Notes under the pieces: model-generated
Told to the model about the DNA's origin: nothing
Database searches by the model: none
Seen by the model: the letters and a program-made list of their open reading frames with translations, nothing else
Shown here: one piece after another, positions 11,496 to 22,292 of the stretch
How positions within the stretch are numbered: position 1 is the stretch's first letter
Layout of the letters: the number at the start of each line of letters is the position of its first letter
NCBI GenBank assembly: GCA_031772625.1
Contig: CM062814.1
Location: 359,945,750-360,009,749, forward strand
From: Pinus tabuliformis
Lineage: Eukaryota > Streptophyta > Pinopsida > Pinales > Pinaceae
Reading direction: 5' to 3'
Length of the DNA stretch: 64,000 nt
Position numbers and translations under genes: made by a program

Positions 11496-13969
11496 GTGGA
11501 AGAAAGTCAATTGAAACCCCGTCGTTCGCGGAGGCTTACGAGTCAACCGTCTTTGTCTCCGGAATCGAAAACAATACGGACAAAGCGGACTCGTTTAACC
11601 GGTTCGAAATCTCCTATCAATGTTAGAACAAGTGTTCCAACAACATCTGAGATTCCGGTTACTCCAAACATTTCTGGAAACCCTGCCTCTACAGAAGAAG
11701 TTCAACAGCCACAAAGGGACAGTGATACTGATCCTAGTATGAGAGCAAACACTTGTGTTACTGAGCCAGTTCCATCAGCAACCGGTTCGGAGAGTCTTGC
11801 TCCTCAAACATCTGTCGCTGTCGATTCAACCCCTTCTTCAGCACCAGAAATATTTTACAGACCTGACGGTCTTCCCCTTCCACCTGGTTTGATTGCGATA
11901 GAGGAAATTGTAGAAGATCCGCAGCAAGTACTCCAACACATTTTGGAGTCGGGGTCACTCTATTTCCTTCTACATCAGAAGTTATTCTACCACCAGTGGA
12001 AGTTCCTGTAGAATCGCTAGGTAATCTTTTGGATAGACTCAAAATGTCTGAGCAACCGTCAACATCTAGGACTGTGTCGACTGACACAGCGACAGCAAAA
12101 CTCCCTGCCGTCACTCCGACAATGTTTGCCGGCGTACCATCTGTCCCAACTAGCTCACAACCGCTAGAAGGAGTCCATCCAGGGGCTATTTCGACGGTAT
12201 GGTCCGTTCCTGTTTGTTCCTCTGGAATGATATCCAACAACTCTTATGTTGAGACTCGCCAAATTGATCCATTTGGAGGACAATTTGGGCAATCCAGTCC
12301 CCAAGGGCAGACAATCCCTTTGAGTTCCGGATTGCCACCGTATGGGGGGCAGTATGCCCTTTCACTACCCCCTCTGGGAGGATATCCATACGGGAGTTCA
12401 CAACAGTATTCAAGTTATACTGGAATTACATCAAGTGGTTGGGTACCTTTACTACCCCAACAACCAAGGGTTGTGTATTCTATGCAACAATGTGTACCTA
12501 TGTCGAACATCCCGACTACACCGGCTATTGTAACAGTGTCACAAGTTCAATCACTGCCTGTTGTATGTCAACCTCAGATTTCTCAAGTTGTAATGCAACA
12601 GCCCCTTGACCCTGTGACTCAACCACAATCGCCAACTGGTGGGACGACACAGGTCCAAACGGGTACAATTGCCCCACACCTTGGTCCAACGGTTAGTATA
12701 GCGCAACAGAACATGAATTCACAACCGTGGCTGGTGCAATATCAACAACCACAATTCCAACAAGTATACCAAGGTTCTGAGCAGCAGATCTTTGCGAACA
12801 GTGGACAGCCGTACATTCAAAACGGTCAAAATCAACCACTTTACAGTGGTCATGTCCACCAACCGTATCAGTCATACCAGCATCAATTGCATTATGCTGG
12901 TATGCAAAGGCCAACAGCTCAGGCAATTCCATCGTACCCTGGGTATGCTTCACCTAACTTGAATCAACAGTTACCATTCGTGGCAACTTTAGAGTTACCT
13001 GATTTGCACCGGTTAACAAACGATCCAATTGCTTACGCCCCTTGGTGGCCAGCGATTCCTCATAAACTTCCATCAGATATTCCTAAATTTAATGGAAATC
13101 CAGGTGAAGACCCATCGAATCACGTGATGACATTTCATCTATGGTGTTCATCAAACACCCTAAATGATGATTCGATAAGGCTTCGCCTTTTTCAGAGGAC
13201 GTTAACGGGTCGAGCGGAAAAATGGTATATTGAATTGCCTAGAGCTTCGTTCGACAACTTCAGTACCTTAGCCACGACTTTCTTAACCCATTTTCAATTA
13301 CCGATAAGGTATGAAATGGGAACGGAAATCTTAACCAACTTCAAACAGACAACGGCCACTCACATATCTGATCATATACATGAGTGGCGACGTCGTCGTA
13401 GGATGGTAAAAATGTACGTTCCCGATCAGCTATTAGCTGAATGGTTTATCAAGTCGTTACTTCCTACCATAACGGAAGATGTGGCAAAGGGGGGAGTCGT
13501 AACGGAAGAGCAAGTCATCGCTCGTGCGCAATATCTGGACTTGGTTTATACTCAGTCCGGCATGCTCTACGACAAAATACCTGACGCCCCTAGACCGGAA
13601 TTCTCAATTCCTCCTCCTCCTAAATCAAACAATGACTCTCACGCGAGCGATGGCGTGATTGGCACGACAAACGCGAAATCGACAAAGGCTACGTCCAAGA
13701 AAGCCCGTAAGATTTCGAATCAAAATGCAAAAGACGAAATTCTTGCTTCGGAAGTAAATGCCGTATCAGCAGATAAAGGAAAAGAAACCAAACAACCACG
13801 AAGCAAGAAGAAACAGGAGGAATCATCTCCTTAAAAACCTTCTTCAAACTCTCCTGGAAATAGGAAACCCCCTTCAGGGTGTCATATATGCGATGAGGAT
13901 CACTGGACCGCACATTGTCCATACAAAGCTGAGCTTAAAAGGTTCTTTAAAAGTTCGCAAACCTCGGCT
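11496..13969 (+). pseudogene. Gypsy-2 gag polyprotein with zinc knuckle
   Basis: The N-terminal part (from GTG at 11,496, probably a mutated ATG, since the next codons EESQLKPRRSRR look like a true start) is Ser/Thr/Pro-rich. A one-base shift near 11,950 joins it to a long frame from about 11,960. That frame has a Gln/Pro-rich segment, then the retrotransposon gag domain (IPKFNGNPGEDPSNHVMTFH to about IARAQYLDLVY, 13,080-13,560) and a basic tail. A TAA at 13,832 interrupts the same frame, which then reaches the knuckle CHICDEDHWTAHC (CX2CX3HX4C) near 13,880. The product would form the particle and bind RNA. Confidence 0.9.
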
Positions 13970-15345
13970 GTGTTAACTGATCCATTTCCAAATCCAGGGA
14001 CAAATCTCGTTGATAGTGGAAATGCTTCCCCGTCGCAAGTGCTAATGCTGTCGATTTCGAACAAGCAGAATGATGCTTTGATTTCAACAAGGAACAAAGA
14101 TTACGGGAATCCGCAGCTGTCGAACAACAAGGATAAAGATCAACCAAGTAGTTTGACAACAACTTCGACAGAAGTTGTACCACCCATCATTCCTGAATTA
14201 ACCATAAAACCGCCAAAGGGAGTAGTACACAAGTCGACGTTTAATCCTCGCGCTAGAGCAGTGCAGCATTATAACATAGTGGAAGATATGGCCCAATCGC
14301 AATCCGCTATGTCAACTCTTGAGGTCCTACAAAATTGCCCATCCCAAAGGCAGGCTTTGTTATCAGCCATTGGTGGGGTTGATCCTAAGGATTCCAATCT
14401 TGTATCCTTCGACCACAAAGGATACGATCCTCAGTTACCAGCTCAACTAGCTTTCCTTATTCAAGTGAAAGCCCTCAACAAAACTGTTCATCGAACAATT
14501 ATTGATGAGGGGGCATCTACATGTATTATGTCGATGAGTTGCTGGAAAACTTTAAGATCTCCAACCTTGTCACGATCTTCGACGACATTAAAAGCATTCG
14601 ACGGAAGGTCATATACCCCATATGGTATCCTAAATAACTTGAAGGTTGAACTAGGGGAAAAACAGTAGAAATAGATGTTGAAGTCATCGATGGGAATCTT
14701 GATTACAACATCCTACTAGGAAGACCATGGATATATGCCATGGCAGCTGTTGTGTCGACCTATTTTAGAAAGATTGCATTTCCCTTTCAAGGAGGGATTA
14801 CAATCGTCGATCAACAAAACTTCCTCCGTAATGGTTCTCAAGTTACAGGAAGCATTCCTATGATCCATGGAAGCCCCCATTCGCTTCAGAATATCGGAGT
14901 AGGCCTACTAAAAGATCCTATACTAATGGGAACTTTCGCTCTTCCGCCTCCAATCAATCTGGCGGGAGTAGTGTCGATAGGAACCTGCAATATGATATCT
15001 TCCACAAAGATTTCAGAAAACGATATCGACATGGATCATGCAATGGTTTTGCCCCCAAGCCCAATAGAAGTATTATAGCAATCAATGTTTCTAGCATGGG
15101 AGGCAAACCCGAATCAGCGCTCGTCAAGCGTTTGGGTAGATAGGTCTAGAGAATATGGAACTCCTTCAAATCCTTGGTCGCGAGTGCATGGAACCGACAA
15201 AGGAATCGTACAATCAATGTTGATTGAAGGGGCACCATGGAATGATTGCCACCATCGTTCCCTTCTTCCGGATTATGAAGAAGATGCTTAAGATGACCTT
15301 TATCATCCTTCAGTTTTTGAATTCCTTTCAAATACTATAAATACG
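13970..15345 (+). pseudogene. Gypsy-2 protease and linker region
   Basis: In frame with gag, the aspartic protease motif RTIIDEGASTCIMS lies near 14,490-14,535; DEGA replaces the common DTG or DSG. A one-base shift at about 14,655 moves the reading to the pol frame, where NYNILLGRPWIYAM (second protease motif) lies near 14,705-14,745. The linker to RT has stops at 15,076 and 15,289. The enzyme would cleave the polyprotein. Confidence 0.85.
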
Positions 15346-18156
15346 GTGGATTCTGAGCGAAACTTATCCAACATTGAAGAGACTATAGCCATAAATATCT
15401 CGACTAAAACAGATGTTGTAGAGAATATTTATGTTGGCAAATGTTGTTCTCCTTCAGAACTGGAAATATATAATTATCTTTTTCGCGAATTCAGAGATGT
15501 CTTTGCTTGGTCATACAGTGAAATGCCAGGCATCGACTCGAGTATCGTTGAACACGAAATTAAGATGTATCCAGATGTAAAACCAGTACGACAACGGCTC
15601 AGGCAGGTGCACCCCAAGAAAGTCGCTGCCATTAAAGCAGAAGTTGAAAAACTTCTCCATGTTGGATTCATCTACCCGGTTCCTCTAACCGATTGGGTAT
15701 CGAATATTGTCCCTGTTATGAAGAAACAAGGGACAATTAGAGTGTGTGTCGATTATAGGGATGTAAATCAAGCTTGTCCGAAAGACAACTACCCTACACC
15801 CTTCATCGACCAGATAATTGATGAATGCGCCAGATGCGAAATCTTTTCGTTCATGGATGGATTTTCCGGGTATAATCAAATAAATATCCGCCCACAGGAC
15901 CAGTCAAAGACTGCATTCATTTGTCCGTGGGGCACATTCACATATCGAAAATTACCCTTTGGTTTAAAGAACGCAGGGGCGACGTTTCAGAGGGCAATGA
16001 ATTATGCCTTCCATGACATCAAGAACATCGTTCAACCATACCTCGACGACCTTCCGGCTCATTCGCGAAAGCGGACTGATCATCCGCAGCATTTAAGAGC
16101 GATATTTCTACGTTGCCGACACTACAAGATACGACTCAATCCACACAAATGTGTATTTTGCGTCAGTTCTGGTCGTTTACTTGGTTTTGTAGTCTCCAAG
16201 GATGGGATTCGTCTCGACCCGTGCAAGGTACAGGCAATCATAAATTTGCCTCCACCTTCAAATTTGCTTCAGATTCAGAAACTCCAAGGGAAAGCAAACT
16301 TTCTGAGGAGGTCCATTCCAAATTACGCCGAACTTGCTAAAGGTTATACACATATTTTGAAAAAGGAGGCATCCTTCGTCTGGGATCAGGTTGCGCAAGC
16401 TTCCTTTGATGCTTTAAAAGATTCCTTGATGAAAGCATCATTAATGTACACCCCTGATTATCAAAGAGATTTTAACCTGTATCTGGCTGCAACAGATACG
16501 ACCATCGCAATGGTTTTAGTTCAAGAAGTCGATGGAATTGAACACCCTATATATTATTTAAGTAAAAACTTAAATGATATAGAAAGTAAATATTCTTATG
16601 TTGAAAAACTAGCGCTTGCAGCTGTTCAAGCGATACAAAGGTTTCGACACTATGTCCTCTTTCGGAAAACTACCATTCTGTCTGATTGCAACCCCATGAC
16701 TTATATATTGTCGCGACAATTTCTGGGGGGCAAATATTCAAAATGGATAGCAATCCTCCAAGAGTTTGATCTGGAATCCGTAAAATCCAAATCAAAGAAA
16801 GCTCTAGTTTTTGTAGAATTATTATGCGATCTCCCATCGTCGTTCAACGATGAAACATCCGAAGAATCAATCGTGGACAAAAATTTGTTTCTGATATCCA
16901 CAAGCAATGAGTGGTATGGAGATATAATAATTTATCTCCAAACCCAAAATTTTAGGCCTAACACCTCTCACTCAGAACAGAAACGTATACGATACCAAGC
17001 AAAAGACTACATGATCATCGGTGATACACTTTACCGTCGTGGTGTCGATACAGTTCTGAGAAGGTGCCTCATCCATGAGGAGGCCGAGAAAGCTTTGAAT
17101 GAGTGTCATTCAGGAGCTTGTGGGGGGCATCAATCTGGTTATGCTACATCACAAAAAATCTTACGAGAAGGATACTTCTGGCCAACCATGTTCAAGGATT
17201 GCATAACCGCAGTCAGAAGTTGCCATGCTTGTCAAATTTTTGATAGCAAAACCAGAAGACCACCCACACCTCTACAGCCAATAGTTGCTGTTGGGCCGTT
17301 CGCCAAATGGGGCATCGATTTCATGACATGTAACCCCACCTTAACCGGGGGGCATGGGTATATCATAGTCGCAGTTGACTATTTTACCAAATGGGCCGAG
17401 GCGATGCCTACATTAGATAACACTGGTGAAATAGCTGCCCTTTTCCTTTTCAATCATGTAGTCGCCAGATTCGGCGTACCACAGGCTATAGTCACAGATC
17501 ATGGATCGCATTTTCGCAATCACATGATGCTTGAATTAGCTGCCAAGCTAGGATTGTCTCACGATAGCTCTACTCCGTATTATCCGCAAGCCAACAGACA
17601 AGTTGAAGCAATCAACAATGTCCTAAAGCGTATGTTGCAAAGGATGATCGGAGTTCACAAAAGAAGGTGGCACCTAATCCTGTACTCAGCCTTGTGGGCT
17701 TACCGAACATCGGTAAGGAATGCAACCGGGTTCACACCCTTCCAACTGGTATATGGCCTGGAAGCAGTCTTACCAGTCCAGTGTGAAATCTCGTCTCTTA
17801 AACTCGCAATTGATCTCCTCCCCGGAACTTCAAAAGAAGAGGCCCGTTTCTTGGAATTAATCCAATTGGATGAAACCCGTCGTGATGCCTCTTTGGCTAA
17901 CGAAGCCCATAAGAAATGATTCAAGGCGCAGTTCGACAAAAATGTCAAACCACGTGTCTTCTCAGAAGGTGACTTGGTCTTGCTTTACGACCAAGAATCC
18001 GATAAATTGGGAGCAGGTAAATTTAATTTTTTATGGATGGGCCCCTATATTGTTAAACGAGTGTTAGTGAAAGGAGCCTACGAGTTAATGGATTATGACG
18101 GAATTCCACTGGCGCAACCCCGTAATGGGTTGTACCTCAAGCGTTACTATGCTTAA
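15346..18156 (+). pseudogene. Gypsy-2 pol: reverse transcriptase, RNase H, integrase
   Basis: A nearly continuous frame covers RT (VCVDYRDVNQACPKDNYPTP; active site QPYLDDL near 16,035), RNase H (LYLAATDTTIAMVLVQE near 16,470), integrase zinc finger (H..H..CHACQ, 17,075-17,245) and integrase core (WGIDFMT, VTDHGSHF, ANRQVEAIN, 17,305-17,620). Position two of the core triad is TDHGSHF where TDNGTHF is usual. A single TGA at 17,917 cuts the C-terminal domain, which continues in frame (RVFSEGDLVLLYD, GPYIVKRV) to TAA at 18,154. These enzymes copy and insert the element. Confidence 0.93.
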
Positions 18157-18243
18157 ATAGTAACCAATATGCTTTTGTTGTATTTTGTTTTCGCTAAAGT
18201 GTTCGTTTTGCTTGAGTAATCCACCTTTTTACATTTATTGCAG

Positions 18244-18669
18244 ATGTCAAACCTTTTTGAGACATGTGTTGGATATGCCGACGGAGCGAGTCGTAGTTCA
18301 TGGAACCTGTCCTCTGCAGCCTGGGCCGTTTTTGATCCAAGCGGCGAGTTAGTAAGTTTCAGAGGTGTATGTATCGGTCGATCAACGAATAACATCACTG
18401 AGTATAGCGCGTTGATAGAACTTCTCTCTGATGCCATCACCCATGGTATACGTCGACTAATCGTCAAGCTAGACTCACAACTCGTAATACTACAACTCAA
18501 TGGTATATATTTCGTCCGAAATCCAGCTATTTATCGCATGTTCCTAAGAGTTAAGATTTTGGAAAGACAATTTGATTTTATTCAATACCAACATATTTCC
18601 ATAAACTTAAACACATTAACCGACTCATTAGCAAACTATGTGTTAGATAGACATTTGCGACATTTGTAA
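18244..18669 (+). CDS. Second RNase H (RVT_3-like) downstream of integrase in Gypsy-2
   Basis: An intact ORF of about 141 residues starts 87 bases after the pol stop. It carries all acidic positions of an RNase H fold: YADGASRSS, NNITEYSALIELL, VKLDSQLV and LTDSLAN. It resembles plant RVT_3 (archaeal-type) domains, not the RNase H already present in pol. Its ATG follows TTTACATTTATTGCAG, which looks like a splice acceptor, so it may be translated from a spliced RNA. Tat-type Gypsy elements are known for an additional RNase H; it would remove RNA from hybrids during reverse transcription. It is the only element gene here without a break. Confidence 0.85.
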   Translation: MSNLFETCVGYADGASRSSWNLSSAAWAVFDPSGELVSFRGVCIGRSTNNITEYSALIELLSDAITHGIRRLIVKLDSQLVILQLNGIYFVRNPAIYRMFLRVKILERQFDFIQYQHISINLNTLTDSLANYVLDRHLRHL

Positions 18670-18821
18670 AAAGAAACACATCATCAATGTTTTACATGTG
18701 GATCATATAACTCAACCAGAATAAAACCTAAAAATCAAAATATATATATAGTTGTTTATGGTTTACATATAATGTTTTGTAACCAAGACAAAATTTGTCA
18801 CATGACCCAAAAACTCAAAAT

Positions 18822-18838
18822 GCTAGGGGGCACCCTAG
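18822..18838 (+). other. Internal purine-tract-like sequence in Gypsy-2
   Basis: CTAGGGGGCACCCTAG resembles the terminal purine tract TTTAGGGGGCAAC at 27,877-27,889 and is itself nearly palindromic. It separates the second RNase H from the antisense gene. A second internal priming site is an inference. Confidence 0.4.
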
Positions 18839-18839
18839 T

Positions 18840-20033
18840 CTAATGATGCTCGTGATAGCACGTCACAGCCTGTGCGATCATACATAAGAGACGAGTCCAT
18901 CGTCTAGGCACACCAGTAGTATGCCACTGCAACTGTAAAGGTAAATCGTCGATCTTCACATCTGGAATACCGAGAGTAAGGCTCTCAACCTGCTCCTGCA
19001 CAGCTGTGAGGGTCTCGGCCACATAAAGGTCACGAAGGATAACCCTCCCGGCAGTCTCTCCTGCTGGGGCAGCGACTGGCACTCTCAAACGGACTACTAG
19101 ACGAACAGGACCAACATCTGCATGAACACAAGAGTTTGATTAAAAGTATTGATAGAATAAAGCACAAGGACATTATAAATAAAAACCATAAACAGTGACA
19201 TGGTCAAAGATTTTACCAATAGCGCCCCACTGCTCGCCATCTGGTAGTACTAAATCCGGATCACCCTGGAAATCCATGCCAGCATATGGATACTCGGCAT
19301 AAGCCATCTCCTGCCGATCGAACCACCTGAAGAAGGTATCAAAAAAAGAAATCTGAGACTGACCAGCATGCCTAGACATGTGGTCAACCCATCTCTGCAT
19401 GCGTGGTTCAGTAGGAGAAGGTATGTCGAGTGCAATGTACTGCGGCTGCATCAGTGGTATTTTCTCCAAGGCAAAGACGGTCAAAATAGAACCAAACCCA
19501 AAGTTCTTCAACTTCCCATCCTTTATCTTGGTCAACTGGCTTTTCATCACCAGAAGTACTGCATCACATCAGTTGAATATTTTCGGTTGGAGACACTCCA
19601 AGGCATGCTGCATATAGGACCTGTTGGCTACATGAAGAGATGCACTCCCGGCCATCCTACCGAAAGTGAACACGATAGACCTGAGGGACCTGTCAGCGAC
19701 GTCTCGGATGATGATCTTGCCATCTTTACTCGGCTGAGATCCTTCCCTGCAATACTGGCGGACATAATCTCTCACAGAGTCACTCCCTCGGGCCGAACCT
19801 GACAAAGAAATGGGGGCACCCCGCCGCGACAAGCCAGTCAAGAAGTAAATATCTACTGCAATCAAGGGGATGGATTTGCCCCTAATCTGGAAAACTTGGT
19901 TGATAGGATCCCAAGCATCGAGCAAATACTGCAAAAGGTTGATCTACTGTCTCATGCTAGAGATGCGGAAGAACTTCAACAAACCACAGTTCCGCAGCGC
20001 ACTCACTGTAACAGGATCATGTAGGGCAATCAT
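18840..20033 (-). pseudogene. Antisense two-exon gene inside Gypsy-2 (mobile-domain-like)
   Basis: Exon 1 (20,033-19,217) encodes MIALHDPVTVSALRNCGLLK, FFRIS, then LLQYLLDAWDP, VDIYFLTGLSRRGAPISLSG, KSQLTKIKDGKLKNFGFGS, AYAEYPYAGMDFQGDPDLVL. After a 99-bp intron (donor GTAAAA, acceptor TTCATGCAG) exon 2 (19,117-18,840) encodes VGPVRLVVRLRVPVAAPAGE to YHEHH and a stop; the phase matches. Two in-frame stops (about 19,945 and 19,566) sit where the family has tryptophan-like positions. The protein resembles the plant-mobile-domain-like antisense ORF known from Tat-type elements; its function is unknown. The opposite strand is non-coding. Confidence 0.75.
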
Positions 20034-20519
20034 GTCCTCTTCTTCATGTTCTCGTTCTCACCATGTAAGGGTCATTTTGCTCCAATATCTCTCCAAAAAC
20101 AAACATGAGAGGAGTTAGATCCTAGTTTTGATGAGAAACAGGCAAAATTTTTCATCAAAAAGCTGTGCAACAAAATCCTTTTCTGACCTACACAGTGTTC
20201 CACCTGCATTGAAGCTCAAACTGCCTTCATACTGCTTGACATTCAGCGCAGGTTTCGAGTGCCCAAGGTGCGCTGATGGCAGAGCGACCCCATCAAACCC
20301 TAGGGGCTCATAGAAGCAAGGAAAGAAGCACAGAATGCAGAAAGGAAACCATGAAATGAAAGAGCTCAGGTTTAGCTCCTACCTGGTCCAAACGGCGCCG
20401 AGAATCGTCCACAGAATCTCCCGAAATCAGCTGATGAAAATCAAGGGGGAAGAGGCACCTCCAAAGCTCCAACAAACCAAGTTCAAATGAAATGGTAAAA
20501 TGAGAGGTAAAAACACTTT
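20034..20519 (-). promoter_or_regulatory. Probable 5' region of the antisense gene
   Basis: No plus-strand gene is visible. On the minus strand a CAG/GTAGGAGC donor-like site (about 20,380) and ACTAG acceptor-like site (about 20,120) could bound a leader intron. A promoter should lie here if the antisense gene is transcribed, but no TATA box is clear. Confidence 0.3.
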
Positions 20520-21581
20520 TTATTGCTTTTTACGTAGTTCAAAGTGAAATATTAGTGTTTTAATCTCATTTTCAAGCAAATTTTATTCATTTCTAAATAG
20601 TTTGATGCAGCAATTGAGGGTACAGTACTATCTTTGAAAAGGCAAAGCTATTTATCGTAAGAATCAAAACTAGAGCATGTTATCGAGCAGTTTTAGCATA
20701 TAGTTCATGCTCGTTAAAAAATAAACATAAGATCGAGCAAGTGTTTCAACCCGTGTTTAAGCTCGTTAAAAAATGAACTATCCTCCGGTAAATAACCACC
20801 GTGAATGTAACATTATCAGCCATTAAAGCCTTGGTCGTGTTTGCACCATCACCTCCACTTTTCTATTGGCCGATCATTCACCTCCATATGATTGTTTACC
20901 CATTCTGAGGAATAGCTGCGAAGAGTGATTTCACTAGCCATCCTTGTGACATTGTCGTGCTTGGAAAATTCCAACCCGTACCTGGAATCAGCTGCTACCC
21001 ATTTTATCACTCGTTCCTCAAAAGACGAGTCTTCTTTAAGCTCTTTTCATCTGACTCGTAAAATATGAAAAGATTGCCGAGTTTTGGCCTCCCAGCTCGT
21101 TAAAGCGACCGGAAGAGCTATCACTCCTTTAGATTTTAATCTTTTTGGACCTGAGGGATTATTGCACAAAAAGATCGAGCGCTTGTTTTCTTCGGCTCGT
21201 TAAAACTATCAAAAATTCATCCCTTCTGTATTGTTTTATACTTTTTCGGACTTAAGGGATTAGATGATGAAAAAGGACTTTTGGAGTTAACTTTACGTAC
21301 CTTTTCAGACTCTCTAAAAATGAAAAGGACCGAGTTATCTTTGTCGTTAGACTCGTTAAAAACATTAATAGCGACAAACTTGTCTTTAGACGAGAACGAG
21401 TTTCACTATCGCTAGGCTCGTTAAAACATAGCGATGGGTTTGCCCGAAGGGAAAATTATAGAACAAGCATATGTTATCCTCCTCAAGCTTGACAAAGATA
21501 AAGAGGTACTGGTCAGCAATGACTGGGGAAAAATTGAGAAGAAACTCAAAGAACCTTTATTGGTAGCAAGTCGCTCTTGAA
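20520..21581 (+). repeat. Gypsy-2 hairpin-rich 3' spacer
   Basis: This non-coding spacer has at least four short hairpins with A/T-rich stems: 21,042-21,050/21,065-21,073; 21,139-21,147/21,167-21,175; 21,241-21,247/21,269-21,275; and 21,300-21,307/21,321-21,328. Several loops contain GACTC and TAAA. Six exact CTCGTTAAA copies lie at 20,710, 20,762, 21,096, 21,196, 21,352 and 21,417; one more lies in the 5' leader at 11,340. The spacer ends where Copia-3 inserts. Confidence 0.65.
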
Positions 21582-21586
21582 CATGA
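21582..21586. repeat. Target-site duplication of Copia-3, left copy
   Basis: CATGA here matches 26,873-26,877 across the element. Confidence 0.93.
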
Positions 21587-22196
21587 TGTTAGAAAATTAT
21601 ATATTACGGAGCAATGGAACACATAAAATATTGCAGAAATATAAACACAGAAAACGCACAAAACAAGAGAGACACAGATATACGTGGTTCACCCAGTTTG
21701 GGCTACGTCCACCCCGAATAGCCAGTCCTTTCTTTTTATTATCCAGCAAAATGAAGAGACACAACCTACAGCAAAACCACTGTAATATCCTCTGTTTTCT
21801 CTCACAGTCTCACCTTTTTGTTTCTCGCTCACAGAATACACATCTATCTCACAGCCTCAAATACAATACCCTCATACAAAGAGAGGGGTTGCCTTCTAGG
21901 GCAAAAAACCCTAAACTAAACATAAGTTCTACCGTCAGATCATCCGCCTAATGAACGGCCCAGATTGACTAGAAATTACTATACTTTTACAAGGCAATTT
22001 TACAGCTATTTTTAGCTTCGGGGGCGCTGCCCCCGAAAACCCCCGCCAGGGGGGGGCTCCCAAAGGTCACAGCCGCCCCCCTTGGACCCCCCTGCAGCGA
22101 ATATTTTACGGGTGGCGTTGTCGCCCCCATTTCGAACTGGGGTCCTATGTGGCGATACCTTTGAATATAGAAGATAATCAGGCTCCACACCCAACA
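21587..22196 (-). repeat. Copia-3 3' LTR
   Basis: The 610-bp LTR reads TGTTAGAAAATT...CACCCAACA on the plus strand. It contains a perfect 9-bp hairpin TTCGGGGGC/GCCCCCGAA (22,017-22,025 with 22,029-22,037) in a GC-rich block. The right LTR has lost part of this hairpin. Confidence 0.94.
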
Positions 22197-22210
22197 ATCT
22201 CCCACTTGGA
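22197..22210 (-). other. Copia-3 polypurine tract
   Basis: On the minus strand, AAGTGGGAGAT lies directly before the 3' LTR start TGTTGGGTG. This is a typical Copia purine tract. Confidence 0.9.
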
Positions 22211-22292
22211 GACTGATTGTAGCAACTCCACCGCTGCTCCATTTGCTAGATAATGACTCCTCTTTGGACCTGGCTGTTCCTCATCTTCATCG

